From Planctomycetota bacterium (GTDB lineage Bacteria > Planctomycetota > Planctomycetia > Isosphaerales > Isosphaeraceae): 5,441 nucleotides of DNA. Location of the stretch: contig JAJYCH010000380.1 of NCBI GenBank assembly GCA_021778575.1, positions 1 to 5,441 on the forward strand, written 5' to 3'. The notes below the pieces were generated by a model. That model was not told where the DNA came from. It ran no database searches and saw nothing but the letters and a program-made list of their open reading frames with translations. Position numbers and translations under genes: made by a program. Shown in pieces: positions 1-5,441 of the stretch (position 1 is its first letter; every line of letters begins with the position of its first letter).

Positions 1-2
1 AG

Positions 3-635
3 GTGGTGAAGGCCGATATCCCGCCCATGGCCGCTTATGGCGCATGCATACGCGTAGGCGAGCTCGTCCTTCCCTCCGGGCTCATGGCCGTGGATGCCCA
101 TGGCCGCGTTGCCGGCGCGGACCAGTTCGATCGCGAATCGCTCCTCGAACAGATTCCGGCGGGGCGTCGAGCCGAGGCGAACGCGATGCTCGAAGAACTT
201 GAATCGCGTCACCTCTCGCTGCTCAATCGCCGCCGCGACATTCTCCGCAAGCTGGCGTCGAAAGCCGAGGACACCCACAATTACGTGCTCAAGCGCATCG
301 ACACGCTTGATCAGCAATATGCGTTCATTCGCACGCATATTTTCTGGATCAGGGATGCCGAACCGCTCGGATCAGCCACCCTGGCGCACGCTCGAGACGA
401 CTCGGTCCGTCTGGCGAGCGCACTGGTGGCGCTGGTTTTCGAGTCGGGCGACCGGAACCTCTGGAGCCGGTTGACACCCGAGTTCATCCTCGCGGCGCTC
501 GGCCTGATCGTGCTTCCCTTGCCCCTCTTCCTGGGCCAACGCGCGCTCGATCGATTCCGGCTCTCCGGCTCGCCCGCGCCGGACGTCGCGCTCAGCCTGG
601 CCGACTATCCGGCCCCCGAAGGCATCGACGGCTGA
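3..635 (+). CDS. N-terminal part of an MscK/KefA-like mechanosensitive channel, 5' truncated, with a RidA-like segment at its start
   Basis: The frame is open to the window edge, so the true start is not visible; GTG at 3 is only the first possible start, and ATG codons lie at 27, 84 and 186. Residues ~48-110 are a charged helical stretch typical of the periplasmic coiled coil of MscK. It is followed by 'IRTHIFWIRDAEPLG' (109-123), which resembles the conserved segment just before the first membrane helix in MscK proteins. One hydrophobic helix follows (~160-178), then a basic and polar tail ending at TGA 633-635. Residues ~9-42 instead resemble a RidA/YjgF core ('RVGELVLPSG', 'AVDAHGRVAG'). 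There is no signal peptide in the visible part, yet the MscK coiled coil must sit in the periplasm, so a cytosolic RidA-like N-terminus makes little topological sense. The ORF may be a decayed or recombined remnant. The next gene holds the rest of the channel in the same frame. Confidence 0.6.
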   Translation: MVKADIPPMAAYGACIRVGELVLPSGLMAVDAHGRVAGADQFDRESLLEQIPAGRRAEANAMLEELESRHLSLLNRRRDILRKLASKAEDTHNYVLKRIDTLDQQYAFIRTHIFWIRDAEPLGSATLAHARDDSVRLASALVALVFESGDRNLWSRLTPEFILAALGLIVLPLPLFLGQRALDRFRLSGSPAPDVALSLADYPAPEGIDG

Positions 636-639
636 TCAA

Positions 640-668
640 AAACTGACATTAAAATAAATATTGATTCA
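640..668 (+). promoter_or_regulatory. AT-rich spacer, possible promoter for the channel gene
   Basis: The 57-bp gap between the two channel ORFs starts with a stretch of roughly 18% GC in otherwise GC-rich DNA. It contains CTGACA (643-648), close to a -35 box, followed by alternating A/T blocks, but no convincing -10 box at 17 bp. The composition suggests a genuine intergenic region rather than coding DNA interrupted by one stop. Promoter activity is inference. Confidence 0.3.
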
Positions 669-679
669 CGAACGTCGAC

Positions 680-684
680 CGGAG
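680..684 (+). promoter_or_regulatory. Ribosome binding site of the MscS-domain gene
   Basis: CGGAG lies 8 nt before the ATG at 693. It supports independent initiation at 693 and argues against obligatory translation through the TGA at 633. Confidence 0.6.
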
Positions 685-692
685 TCCTCCCC

Positions 693-2489
693 ATGAAAGA
701 ACTGCGACGTCTGTTGATCGGGATCGCTTCGGCGGCGACCTGGCCTGTCTATCTGGCGTTGATGGCGTACGCGGCCAGGGTCGCTCCCTGGCCCCGCGAT
801 CTGGCCTTGCCGAGTTGCCTGCTCTTGCTCGGGCTGGCGCTGGCGTTGTTCGTGGCGAATTCGGGCCGGGTGGCGTTCCGTCGTGGTGGTTGGGCGGAGG
901 AGGTCTTGCTCGCTCCTCGCGAGGTCACGATTCAGCTTCGCCGGGTGGTGATGACCCTGGCGATCGCTGGATCAGTCCTGTTGATCCCGGAATTCTTGCT
1001 CCGCGAGGGGATCATCGCTCCGGGTGGACGACCGATCTCGGCCATCGCGCTGAGCCGGATGTTGGTGATCGGGTTCGAGCTGACTTGCTGGATACTCGCC
1101 TATCGCTTGCTCCGCAAGAACTCGCCGCTGCTCGACTGGTTGAATGAACAACCGACCCGCCTGGGGTGGTTCGGCCGGTATCGACGGGCTGTCACGACGA
1201 CAGTTCTGACCGTTCTCGGCCTGGTCTTGCTGCTCGATGGCACGGGGTTTCGGTTCTCGGCCCGCCGGCTGATTTTTGGCGGTTTTCTCAGTGGTTTCCT
1301 GGCAGGGGCCTGCTACGGAACGTATCGGCTGTTGCTCCAGATCATCGACAAGCAAACCTGGCGCTGGATCAGGGACGAGCCCGAGACCCTGCTCGCCGAG
1401 GAGACTCCGGCCACGGCGGAGATCGACGACAACGACGGCAAGCTCCGGACACTGGCCAAGGTGGTGGTGCTCTTGCTCGGGGCGTTCGGACTCTCGACGA
1501 TCTGGAATATCGACCTGGCCTTGTTTGATTATATCGGCAAGCAAACGCTCTGGACCCTCTCGGCCGACACGGTCGTCAATGTCGGCGACGTGGTGAAGAT
1601 GGTCTTCATCATCTTCGTGACCGCAGGTATCTGGCGTTATTTGAACACGTTCTTCACTCTGGTTGTGTTCCCAAGAATGCCCGAAGATCCGGGCATTCGT
1701 TACGCCGTGGTCACGCTCTGCCGCTACCTGGTCCTGGGCGTGGGAGTCCTCGCGTCGCTATCGGCCGTGCATCTGGGGATCGAGCGGATCGGCGTGGTCC
1801 TGGCCGCGCTTGGTGTCGGTCTGGGGTTCGGCTTGCAGGAGATCGTCTCGAACTTTATCTCCGGCTTGATCCTCTTGCTCGAACGACCGATCCGGGTGGG
1901 CGACATCGTCAGCGTGAGCGACATGACGGGAAAGATCGACCGGATCAACATCCGTGCCACCACGATCATCAACGGCGACAACCAGAGCATGATCGTCCCC
2001 AACCGCCAGTTCATCACGGGAAACGTGATCAACTGGACACACAAAGATAAGATTGTTCGCGTCGCGATCAACGTGAGCGTCGCCATCGGGACCGACGCCG
2101 ACAAGGTGACCGACCTCCTGCTCTCGATCGCGCACGCCGACCCCGATGTTCTCAACAATCCGGTTCCGTCGTCGCTCCTCGATTCAATGGGAAATTCCTC
2201 GCTCCTCTTCAATCTCAGTGTCTTCGTCCCCGAACCGAGCCTGATGGGGCGAGTCAAACACCGGATCTACAGCGAAATTCAGCGACGGTTCGAGGCCGCC
2301 GGGATCGTCATCCCCTTGCCGGCGCAGGAGCTTCGGGTCCACGCGATGAACCCCGCCGCCTACCAACATCTGGATGCGTCAAACCGTCGCTGGGACGCCG
2401 CGGAGACCGTGCCGCCCGCGCCCAAAATCGCGACCAAGCTCCCCCTACCCGTCCCGGTCGAAAATCGCCATATGTGCGTCGATGAGTGA
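693..2489 (+). CDS. MscS-family mechanosensitive ion channel (C-terminal MscK-like part)
   Basis: This is an inner-membrane channel expected to open under membrane tension and release solutes on hypo-osmotic shock. Of the 598 residues, ~10-212 carry six hydrophobic segments like the MscS_TM region of MscK, including 'RRGGWAEEVLLAPREV' (63-78). An acidic loop (228-250) precedes four more helices (~253-274, 296-318, 338-360, 366-395). The last is the MscS pore helix, with the Gly/Ala-rich 'LGVGLGFGLQEIVSNF' (373-388) and then 'ERPIRVGD' (397-404). The beta domain and C-terminal alpha/beta domain follow, ending in 'GIVIPLPAQELRVH' (537-550), equivalent to the MscS 'GIEIPFPQ' end. The 40-residue proline-rich tail is not conserved in my recollection. 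The start at 693 has an RBS, and its MKELRR head is positively charged, which suits a cytosolic N-terminus before the next helix. Ten helices here plus one upstream equal the 11 predicted for MscK. The periplasmic domain is missing, so on its own the protein would be a medium-size MscS-like channel. Function as a channel is family inference. Confidence 0.9.
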   Translation: MKELRRLLIGIASAATWPVYLALMAYAARVAPWPRDLALPSCLLLLGLALALFVANSGRVAFRRGGWAEEVLLAPREVTIQLRRVVMTLAIAGSVLLIPEFLLREGIIAPGGRPISAIALSRMLVIGFELTCWILAYRLLRKNSPLLDWLNEQPTRLGWFGRYRRAVTTTVLTVLGLVLLLDGTGFRFSARRLIFGGFLSGFLAGACYGTYRLLLQIIDKQTWRWIRDEPETLLAEETPATAEIDDNDGKLRTLAKVVVLLLGAFGLSTIWNIDLALFDYIGKQTLWTLSADTVVNVGDVVKMVFIIFVTAGIWRYLNTFFTLVVFPRMPEDPGIRYAVVTLCRYLVLGVGVLASLSAVHLGIERIGVVLAALGVGLGFGLQEIVSNFISGLILLLERPIRVGDIVSVSDMTGKIDRINIRATTIINGDNQSMIVPNRQFITGNVINWTHKDKIVRVAINVSVAIGTDADKVTDLLLSIAHADPDVLNNPVPSSLLDSMGNSSLLFNLSVFVPEPSLMGRVKHRIYSEIQRRFEAAGIVIPLPAQELRVHAMNPAAYQHLDASNRRWDAAETVPPAPKIATKLPLPVPVENRHMCVDE

Positions 2490-2510
2490 GTTTTCGCTGG
2501 CGGATCGATT

Positions 2511-2534
2511 GTAGGGTCCGCTGTGCGGACCGTG
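2511..2534 (+). repeat. Left REP arm
   Basis: GTAG (2511-2514), then stem GGTCCGC (2515-2521), loop TGT, stem GCGGACC (2525-2531) and the tail GTG. It is an exact reverse complement of the right arm. Confidence 0.7.
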
Positions 2535-2588
2535 GTCGTCGGATCGAAACCGGTTTCCCACCGGAATCGTCGCTACCAGCGCACAAGA

Positions 2589-2612
2589 CACGGTCCGCAC
2601 AGCGGACCCTAC
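2589..2612 (-). repeat. Right REP arm, inverted
   Basis: Read on the minus strand it begins GTAG (2612-2609) and forms the same 7-bp stem (2602-2608 with 2592-2598) around a 3-nt loop. It matches the left arm at all 24 positions, so either the element is young or its pairing is under selection. Confidence 0.7.
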
Positions 2613-2655
2613 ATATGATTGATCGAAAACTCTGTCCAATTTGATTCATCCCGAC

Positions 2656-2669
2656 CTTTAGACCTAAAG
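2656..2669. promoter_or_regulatory. Short palindrome upstream of the thioredoxin-fold gene
   Basis: CTTTAG (2656-2661) and CTAAAG (2664-2669) form a perfect 6-bp inverted repeat with a 2-bp centre, ending 10 bp before the ATG at 2680. It could be an operator or chance; a hairpin with a 2-nt loop is unlikely. The start has only a weak purine run (GAGA, 2671-2674) as Shine-Dalgarno. Confidence 0.2.
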
Positions 2670-2679
2670 CGAGAACGCC

Positions 2680-4086
2680 ATGCGACCGCTCGGATCAACC
2701 GCTCTGGTTCTTTTCGCCTTGCTAATCTCCACCAACCGTTCGGAAGCCGGGAGCCTAGGCGACGAGCCTGCGAAGGATCTTCCGAAATCCGCTTCCGACA
2801 CCGATCCGACGGCGAAGTTCACCGCGCTCAAGGCCGAATTTGATTCCGAGATGGCTCGATTCCGCGAGGCTGCCGAGAAGGTGCAAACGCCGGCCGAGCG
2901 TAGCAAACTGTTCCGGACGATGTATCCCGATGACGTGGCTTACTGCCGGAAGATGGTTGAACTGGCGATCACCGCGCCCAAGACCGCCGGGGCTCGCGAT
3001 GCACTGCTCTGGGTGATCGATCATCCTGGTCGGTCCGAGGAGGGACCGTTCGGCGACGAATACGGCCGAGCCGTTGCCCTGTTGATTCGCCATCATGGCG
3101 ACGATCCCGATACCGTTCGGATCGGTCTGGGGCTCGATAATATTGTATCGCCGCAGCGTGACGTCTTACTTTATGGATTTGTCGCGGCGGCCAACGATCC
3201 AGAATCCAAGGGAATGGCACGGCTCGCACTGGCGCAGTACCTGGAGACGAAAGCCAAGTATGCCCGCGGGACGCGCAACGTCAAGGCCCGCCGATCGAAT
3301 ACGTTCAAGGGGTTCGTGGAGCCCGATGGCAAGGTCGTCGACAAGGTGATCGAGCAGTCCATCGAATCTTATGCATACATGTTGGCTTTACGCGAGTCTG
3401 AGCCGGAAAAAGTTCGGGCCGAGGCTGAGCGATTGTATGAAGAAGTGATCGGTAGTTATGCCGATGTCCCATACCGGACCATCAACACCCGCCGGATCGA
3501 AGCTCTGCTCAAGGAGCCAAAGCCATCAATGAATGGTAAGCTGCTGACCGAGAACGAACTTCGCCAGGCGGCCGAGATCGTCGCTCGCAAGCAGACGCTC
3601 GGGCAGGTCGCCGAAGCACGTCTTGACGAGATGCACAACCTCGCCGTCGGCAAGCCTGCCCCCGAGATCGTGGGCGTTGACTTCGATGGCAAGCCGCTCA
3701 AGCTGTCGGATTATCGCGGCAAGGTCGTCGCGCTGGTCTTCTGGGGAACCTGGTGCGGGCCGTGCATGGCGGCTGTCCCCCACGAGCGCGAGCTGGTGGA
3801 GCGCCTCAAAGGAAAGCCCTTCGTCATGCTCGGCGTCAACTGCGACGAGGACAAGACCGTCGCGGCCAAGGCGATGACCTCCGAACGGATCACCTGGCCG
3901 AACTGGAACGACGGAGCCCCCGACACCGGACCAATCGCCAAGAGCTACCACGTTCGAGCCTATCCGACCGTCCTGGTAATCGACGCCCAGGGGATCATCC
4001 GCTACAAGGATCTCCACGGCTCGACGATCGACTCGGCGGTGGATCAGCTTCTCGAATCGATGGCCAGCGCCGCACCGAAGCCATGA
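2680..4086 (+). CDS. Secreted TlpA/redoxin-like thioredoxin-fold protein with long helical N-terminal region
   Basis: The 468-residue product is probably an exported thiol-disulfide oxidoreductase. Residues 1-23 look like a signal peptide: a short basic head, the hydrophobic core 'ALVLFALLIS', and a likely cleavage after 'RSEA'. There is no lipobox cysteine. Residues ~40-315 are mostly charged and helical (for example 45-80 and 233-260) and resemble no domain I can name. The C-terminal domain (~320-460) is a TlpA/AhpC-TSA type thioredoxin fold: 'GKPAPEIVGVDFDGKPL' entry (324-340), 'VFWGTWCGPC' (353-362) with active-site Cys359 and Cys362, and cis-proline Pro429 in 'RAYPT'. An extra Cys388 lies in 'GVNCDED'. 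The layout, a long poorly conserved N-terminal region followed by a TlpA domain, is common in planctomycetes. Substrate and partners are unknown: it could be a general periplasmic reductase or a cytochrome c maturation-like resA/tlpA relative. It stands alone between the REPIN and a convergent terminator, so it is probably monocistronic. Confidence 0.88.
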   Translation: MRPLGSTALVLFALLISTNRSEAGSLGDEPAKDLPKSASDTDPTAKFTALKAEFDSEMARFREAAEKVQTPAERSKLFRTMYPDDVAYCRKMVELAITAPKTAGARDALLWVIDHPGRSEEGPFGDEYGRAVALLIRHHGDDPDTVRIGLGLDNIVSPQRDVLLYGFVAAANDPESKGMARLALAQYLETKAKYARGTRNVKARRSNTFKGFVEPDGKVVDKVIEQSIESYAYMLALRESEPEKVRAEAERLYEEVIGSYADVPYRTINTRRIEALLKEPKPSMNGKLLTENELRQAAEIVARKQTLGQVAEARLDEMHNLAVGKPAPEIVGVDFDGKPLKLSDYRGKVVALVFWGTWCGPCMAAVPHERELVERLKGKPFVMLGVNCDEDKTVAAKAMTSERITWPNWNDGAPDTGPIAKSYHVRAYPTVLVIDAQGIIRYKDLHGSTIDSAVDQLLESMASAAPKP

Positions 4087-4117
4087 CCCGTTTTTAGGCA
4101 ACACTCACAGATATCTC

Positions 4118-4166
4118 AAATCATCGATCCGACCAGTCCATCAAGGCATGGTCGGATCAATGATTT
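4118..4166. terminator. Bidirectional Rho-independent-like terminator between convergent genes
   Basis: Arms 4118-4135 and 4149-4166 pair over 18 bp with a single mismatch (4125/4159) around a 13-nt loop. The outer ends are AAATCAT and ATGATTT, so each transcript leaves the stem on a T-containing run; on the plus strand this continues as TTTTCTT (4164-4170). The element lies 31 bp after the thioredoxin-fold gene stop. Its right arm is inside the last codons of the minus-strand DUF4058 gene, so those codons are constrained by the stem. Termination in both directions is inferred from structure. Confidence 0.6.
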
Positions 4167-4794
4167 TCTTGAGCAAGCCGGGAAAAACCTGCCAGGCTTG
4201 CTCATACGTCGCTTCGAGCGGGGCGGGAATGTAGCGGCTGGCCGAGAGGAAGATCGGTAACGAGGGGAGCGCGTCGCCGACTCCCACCGGCTCGACGTAC
4301 GCCGTCGGGCTGTCCCCACCGAGGTAGGACGCCACGGTCAAGACCTTGCCGGGGGGTACGTCGAAGGGTTCTTCCGTGAATTCGTCCCAGATCGCCTGAT
4401 GAATCCCTCGAGGGTCGCGAGGCGTCGGCGGGAACAGGTCGACGACCAGTAAATTGACCCCTTGATTGAGAATATCCGCCGCCTTCTCGACGAAGGATCG
4501 AATCGAATTCCGGCTATCCTTGTTGCCGGGTGAGACGATCTCGATGATCGCGACGACCTTTCCTCGGCCGTGACGGATCACCACCCGGTCGGCCCTCCTG
4601 GCTTCCTCGTCCGGAGTTCGCGACTCAAGAGTCACGACATCGGGGATCGGTCGGCCGGTCACTTGCTCGGTCATCGCCATGGATTCCGGCGGCAACAGAC
4701 CGCTGTTCAAGGCGTTGGTCAGGTTCACCACCCAACCCTGCTGGAAGTGGTGAAAGTCGCCGGGTTCCAGACTTGTCCAATCGTGGATCGGCAT
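4141..4794 (-). CDS. DUF4058 family protein
   Basis: The 217-residue protein is recognisable by its family-typical opening 'MPIHDWT', 'NSGLLPPES' (30-38), 'PDVVTLES' (51-58), the core 'VAIIEIVSPGNK' (81-92), 'GVNLLVVDLFPP' (112-123) and 'AYVEPVGVGD' (165-174) ending in 'PLEATYEQAW' (192-201). It has no signal peptide or membrane helix, so it is probably cytosolic. DUF4058 has no function known to me; it occurs in many copies in planctomycetes and cyanobacteria. The pattern PD..., then IEIVSPxNK, then a GV..LLVVD strand resembles the PD-(D/E)xK-like core of Uma2 proteins, which is my inference. The variable stretch after residue 52 is short and the protein is somewhat smaller than the ~250 residues I recall. 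The start at 4794 is supported by the RBS. The gene is the second in a unit with dacB, 15 bp apart, and ends inside the convergent terminator. Confidence 0.85.
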   Translation of the reverse strand: MPIHDWTSLEPGDFHHFQQGWVVNLTNALNSGLLPPESMAMTEQVTGRPIPDVVTLESRTPDEEARRADRVVIRHGRGKVVAIIEIVSPGNKDSRNSIRSFVEKAADILNQGVNLLVVDLFPPTPRDPRGIHQAIWDEFTEEPFDVPPGKVLTVASYLGGDSPTAYVEPVGVGDALPSLPIFLSASRYIPAPLEATYEQAWQVFPGLLKKIIDPTMP

Positions 4795-4804
4795 CGTTCG
4801 TCAA

Positions 4805-4810
4805 CCTTCT
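4805..4810 (-). promoter_or_regulatory. Ribosome binding site of the DUF4058 gene, overlapping the dacB stop
   Basis: AGAAGG on the minus strand lies 10 nt before the ATG at 4794, and its first base is the last base of the dacB TGA. This fixes the DUF4058 start and suggests translational coupling within one transcript. Confidence 0.6.
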
Positions 4811-5441
4811 CACCGCCCTGTCTTGATCGGATCAGCGGGAACCGCGACGGGCTCGGTCGATTCGGAAGTATCGGCGTAGAAGATCTCGCAGAGTTTGGCG
4901 AGGTGGCGGCCGGCGGTGATCGAGGCTTCGGGGATGGTTCCGCCTACGGCTTCGATCGGGACGTTGTTGACGAAGAAGGCGAACGTCAGCTTCCGGCCCG
5001 AAGCCGTTTCGAGATAGCCGGCCAGCGCCTTGCTGACCATCACGGCGCGGCCGTCGAGCGCGTTCTCGACCCAGTAGGTTCCCGTCTTGGCCCGGACGTG
5101 CCCCTTGGCGGGGCTCTCGGGAGCCACGGCTCGGGCCAGTGTGCCATCGCGACCGAGCACGGGAAGCGCCGAGTCGTAACTGGCGAAGTCGGGCCGGGCG
5201 GCCATCGCCCGGAGCAAGTTAACCGTCGCCCGAGGGGTGACCAGGTCGGATCGGGAGCCGCCCGCTCCACCGCCGAACGAGATCGACTTCGGGTCGAGCC
5301 CGAGCTTCGTCAGGATCTCTCCTTCACGCCGCAGGCCGCTGGTCAGCGTGGTCTCGCCATGATTTGCCGCCAGGAGCATGGGCAAGGTGCTGGCGTGCAG
5401 GTTCTGGCTGACCTTCAACACCACTTTCAGATATTCGCGGA
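4810..5441 (-). CDS. dacB: D-alanyl-D-alanine carboxypeptidase/endopeptidase (PBP4, peptidase S13), C-terminal part
   Basis: Only the last ~210 residues are present. The frame stays open to the window edge (residues R-E-Y-L-K precede the GTG at 5424), so that GTG is an internal valine, not a start. Class C penicillin-binding protein motifs are visible: SxN as Ser-Gln-Asn (5401-5409, in 'LKVSQNLHAS') and KTG (5080-5088, in 'VRAKTGTYW'). 'DLVTPRATVNLLRAM' between them matches the usual S13 'LVTP' segment. The SxxK nucleophile lies outside the window. The enzyme is expected in the periplasm, removing terminal D-Ala or cutting peptide cross-links in peptidoglycan. After KTG there is a longer loop than in E. 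coli PBP4 before 'SKALAGYLETASGRKLTFAFFV' type strands (split here at ~131-151 of the visible part), as I recall from planctomycete homologues. The usual DGSGLS-like motif reads as a glycine-rich 'GGGAGGSRSD'. Followed by DUF4058 in a probable operon. Confidence 0.85.
   Translation of the reverse strand, partial: REYLKVVLKVSQNLHASTLPMLLAANHGETTLTSGLRREGEILTKLGLDPKSISFGGGAGGSRSDLVTPRATVNLLRAMAARPDFASYDSALPVLGRDGTLARAVAPESPAKGHVRAKTGTYWVENALDGRAVMVSKALAGYLETASGRKLTFAFFVNNVPIEAVGGTIPEASITAGRHLAKLCEIFYADTSESTEPVAVPADPIKTGR

Larger units (their letters stand above)
2511..2612. repeat. REPIN/BIME-like element: two inverted REP hairpins
   Basis: A perfect 24-bp inverted repeat (2511-2534 and 2589-2612) encloses a 54-bp spacer. 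Each arm is itself a 7-bp hairpin with a 3-nt loop (GGTCCGC-TGT-GCGGACC on the outward-in strand) preceded by GTAG. A GTAG or similar tetranucleotide at the 5' foot of a short palindrome is the hallmark of REP sequences mobilised by RAYT (TnpA-REP, Y1 transposase) proteins, and two REPs in opposite orientation form a REPIN. The spacer has a further small hairpin (CCGGT 2550-2554 with ACCGG 2560-2564). The element sits 22 bp after the channel stop and 67 bp before the next start, a usual place for REPs, where it could also act as a transcript-end stabiliser or attenuator. No RAYT gene is in the window, and only one copy is seen here, so repeat-family membership is inference from structure. Confidence 0.7.

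Noticed and set aside
633..635. TGA as a selenocysteine or programmed readthrough codon
   Set aside because: It falls in a non-conserved polar tail followed by AT-rich, non-coding-looking DNA, with no obvious stem-loop just downstream and with a separate RBS and ATG for the next ORF.
1724..2257. Long antisense ORF opposite the MscS domain
   Set aside because: The plus frame encodes a clear MscS family domain; the antisense product is Arg/Ser/Pro-rich without any domain, a usual shadow in GC-rich DNA.
2619..2647. Promoter-like TTGATC with a T/A-rich box before the thioredoxin-fold gene
   Set aside because: The -35-like hexamer is acceptable but no convincing -10 hexamer lies at 16-18 bp, so it is not listed as a feature.
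2308..2649. Minus-strand ORF across the REPIN
   Set aside because: It spans an inverted repeat and the antisense of the channel C-terminus; the product has no domain-like features.
3526..4104. 192-codon antisense ORF opposite the thioredoxin-fold gene
   Set aside because: It mirrors the TlpA domain coding strand, shows no recognisable motif, and would cross the end of a well-supported gene.
4813..4824. Second KTG near the C-terminus of DacB (IKTGR)
   Set aside because: It lies in a Pro/Ala-rich tail after the last folded segment; the catalytic KTG is at 5080-5088, in the expected context before the final strands.

Overview
The window looks like chromosomal DNA of a planctomycete, probably an Isosphaeraceae-type lineage. 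The coding DNA is GC-rich. It carries a secreted TlpA-like thioredoxin protein with a long N-terminal extension, a DUF4058 protein and a planctomycete-style DacB. This placement comes from remembered family content, not from a database search. No rRNA, tRNA, CRISPR array, transposase, phage gene or recognisable defence cassette is visible, and there is no gene-free stretch over 300 bases.

Left part (1-2489, plus strand): two consecutive ORFs together look like one MscK/KefA-type large mechanosensitive channel cut in two. The first ORF (open at the window edge, ends 635) holds the last part of the periplasmic coiled-coil domain and the first membrane helix. The second (693-2489) holds about ten further helices, including the MscS pore helix and the cytosolic MscS domain. 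The two ORFs are in the same frame, separated by one TGA and a 57-bp AT-rich spacer with its own ribosome binding site. The first ~45 residues of the upstream ORF do not look like MscK but like a RidA (YjgF/Ribonuc_L-PSP) segment. The upstream ORF may therefore be a recombination scar, with the downstream one surviving as a shortened channel.

Middle (2490-4086, plus strand): the 190-bp gap holds a perfect 24-bp inverted repeat. Each arm is itself a GTAG-headed hairpin, so the element has the architecture of a REPIN/BIME (two inverted REP sequences). It is followed by a secreted thioredoxin-fold protein with a WCGPC active site behind a ~320-residue, largely helical region of unknown role.

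Right part (4087-5441, minus strand): a two-gene unit reads toward the middle. dacB (D-alanyl-D-alanine carboxypeptidase, cut by the window edge) is followed after 15 bp by a DUF4058 gene whose Shine-Dalgarno overlaps the dacB stop. The two transcription units converge on a near-perfect 18-bp hairpin that can serve as a bidirectional terminator and lies partly inside the DUF4058 coding end.

Most genes fit a cell-envelope theme (osmotic-stress channel, exported redox protein, peptidoglycan peptidase). I see no coherent new multi-gene system. The points worth a second look are the split and chimeric channel, the REPIN, and the nuclease-like motif pattern in DUF4058.
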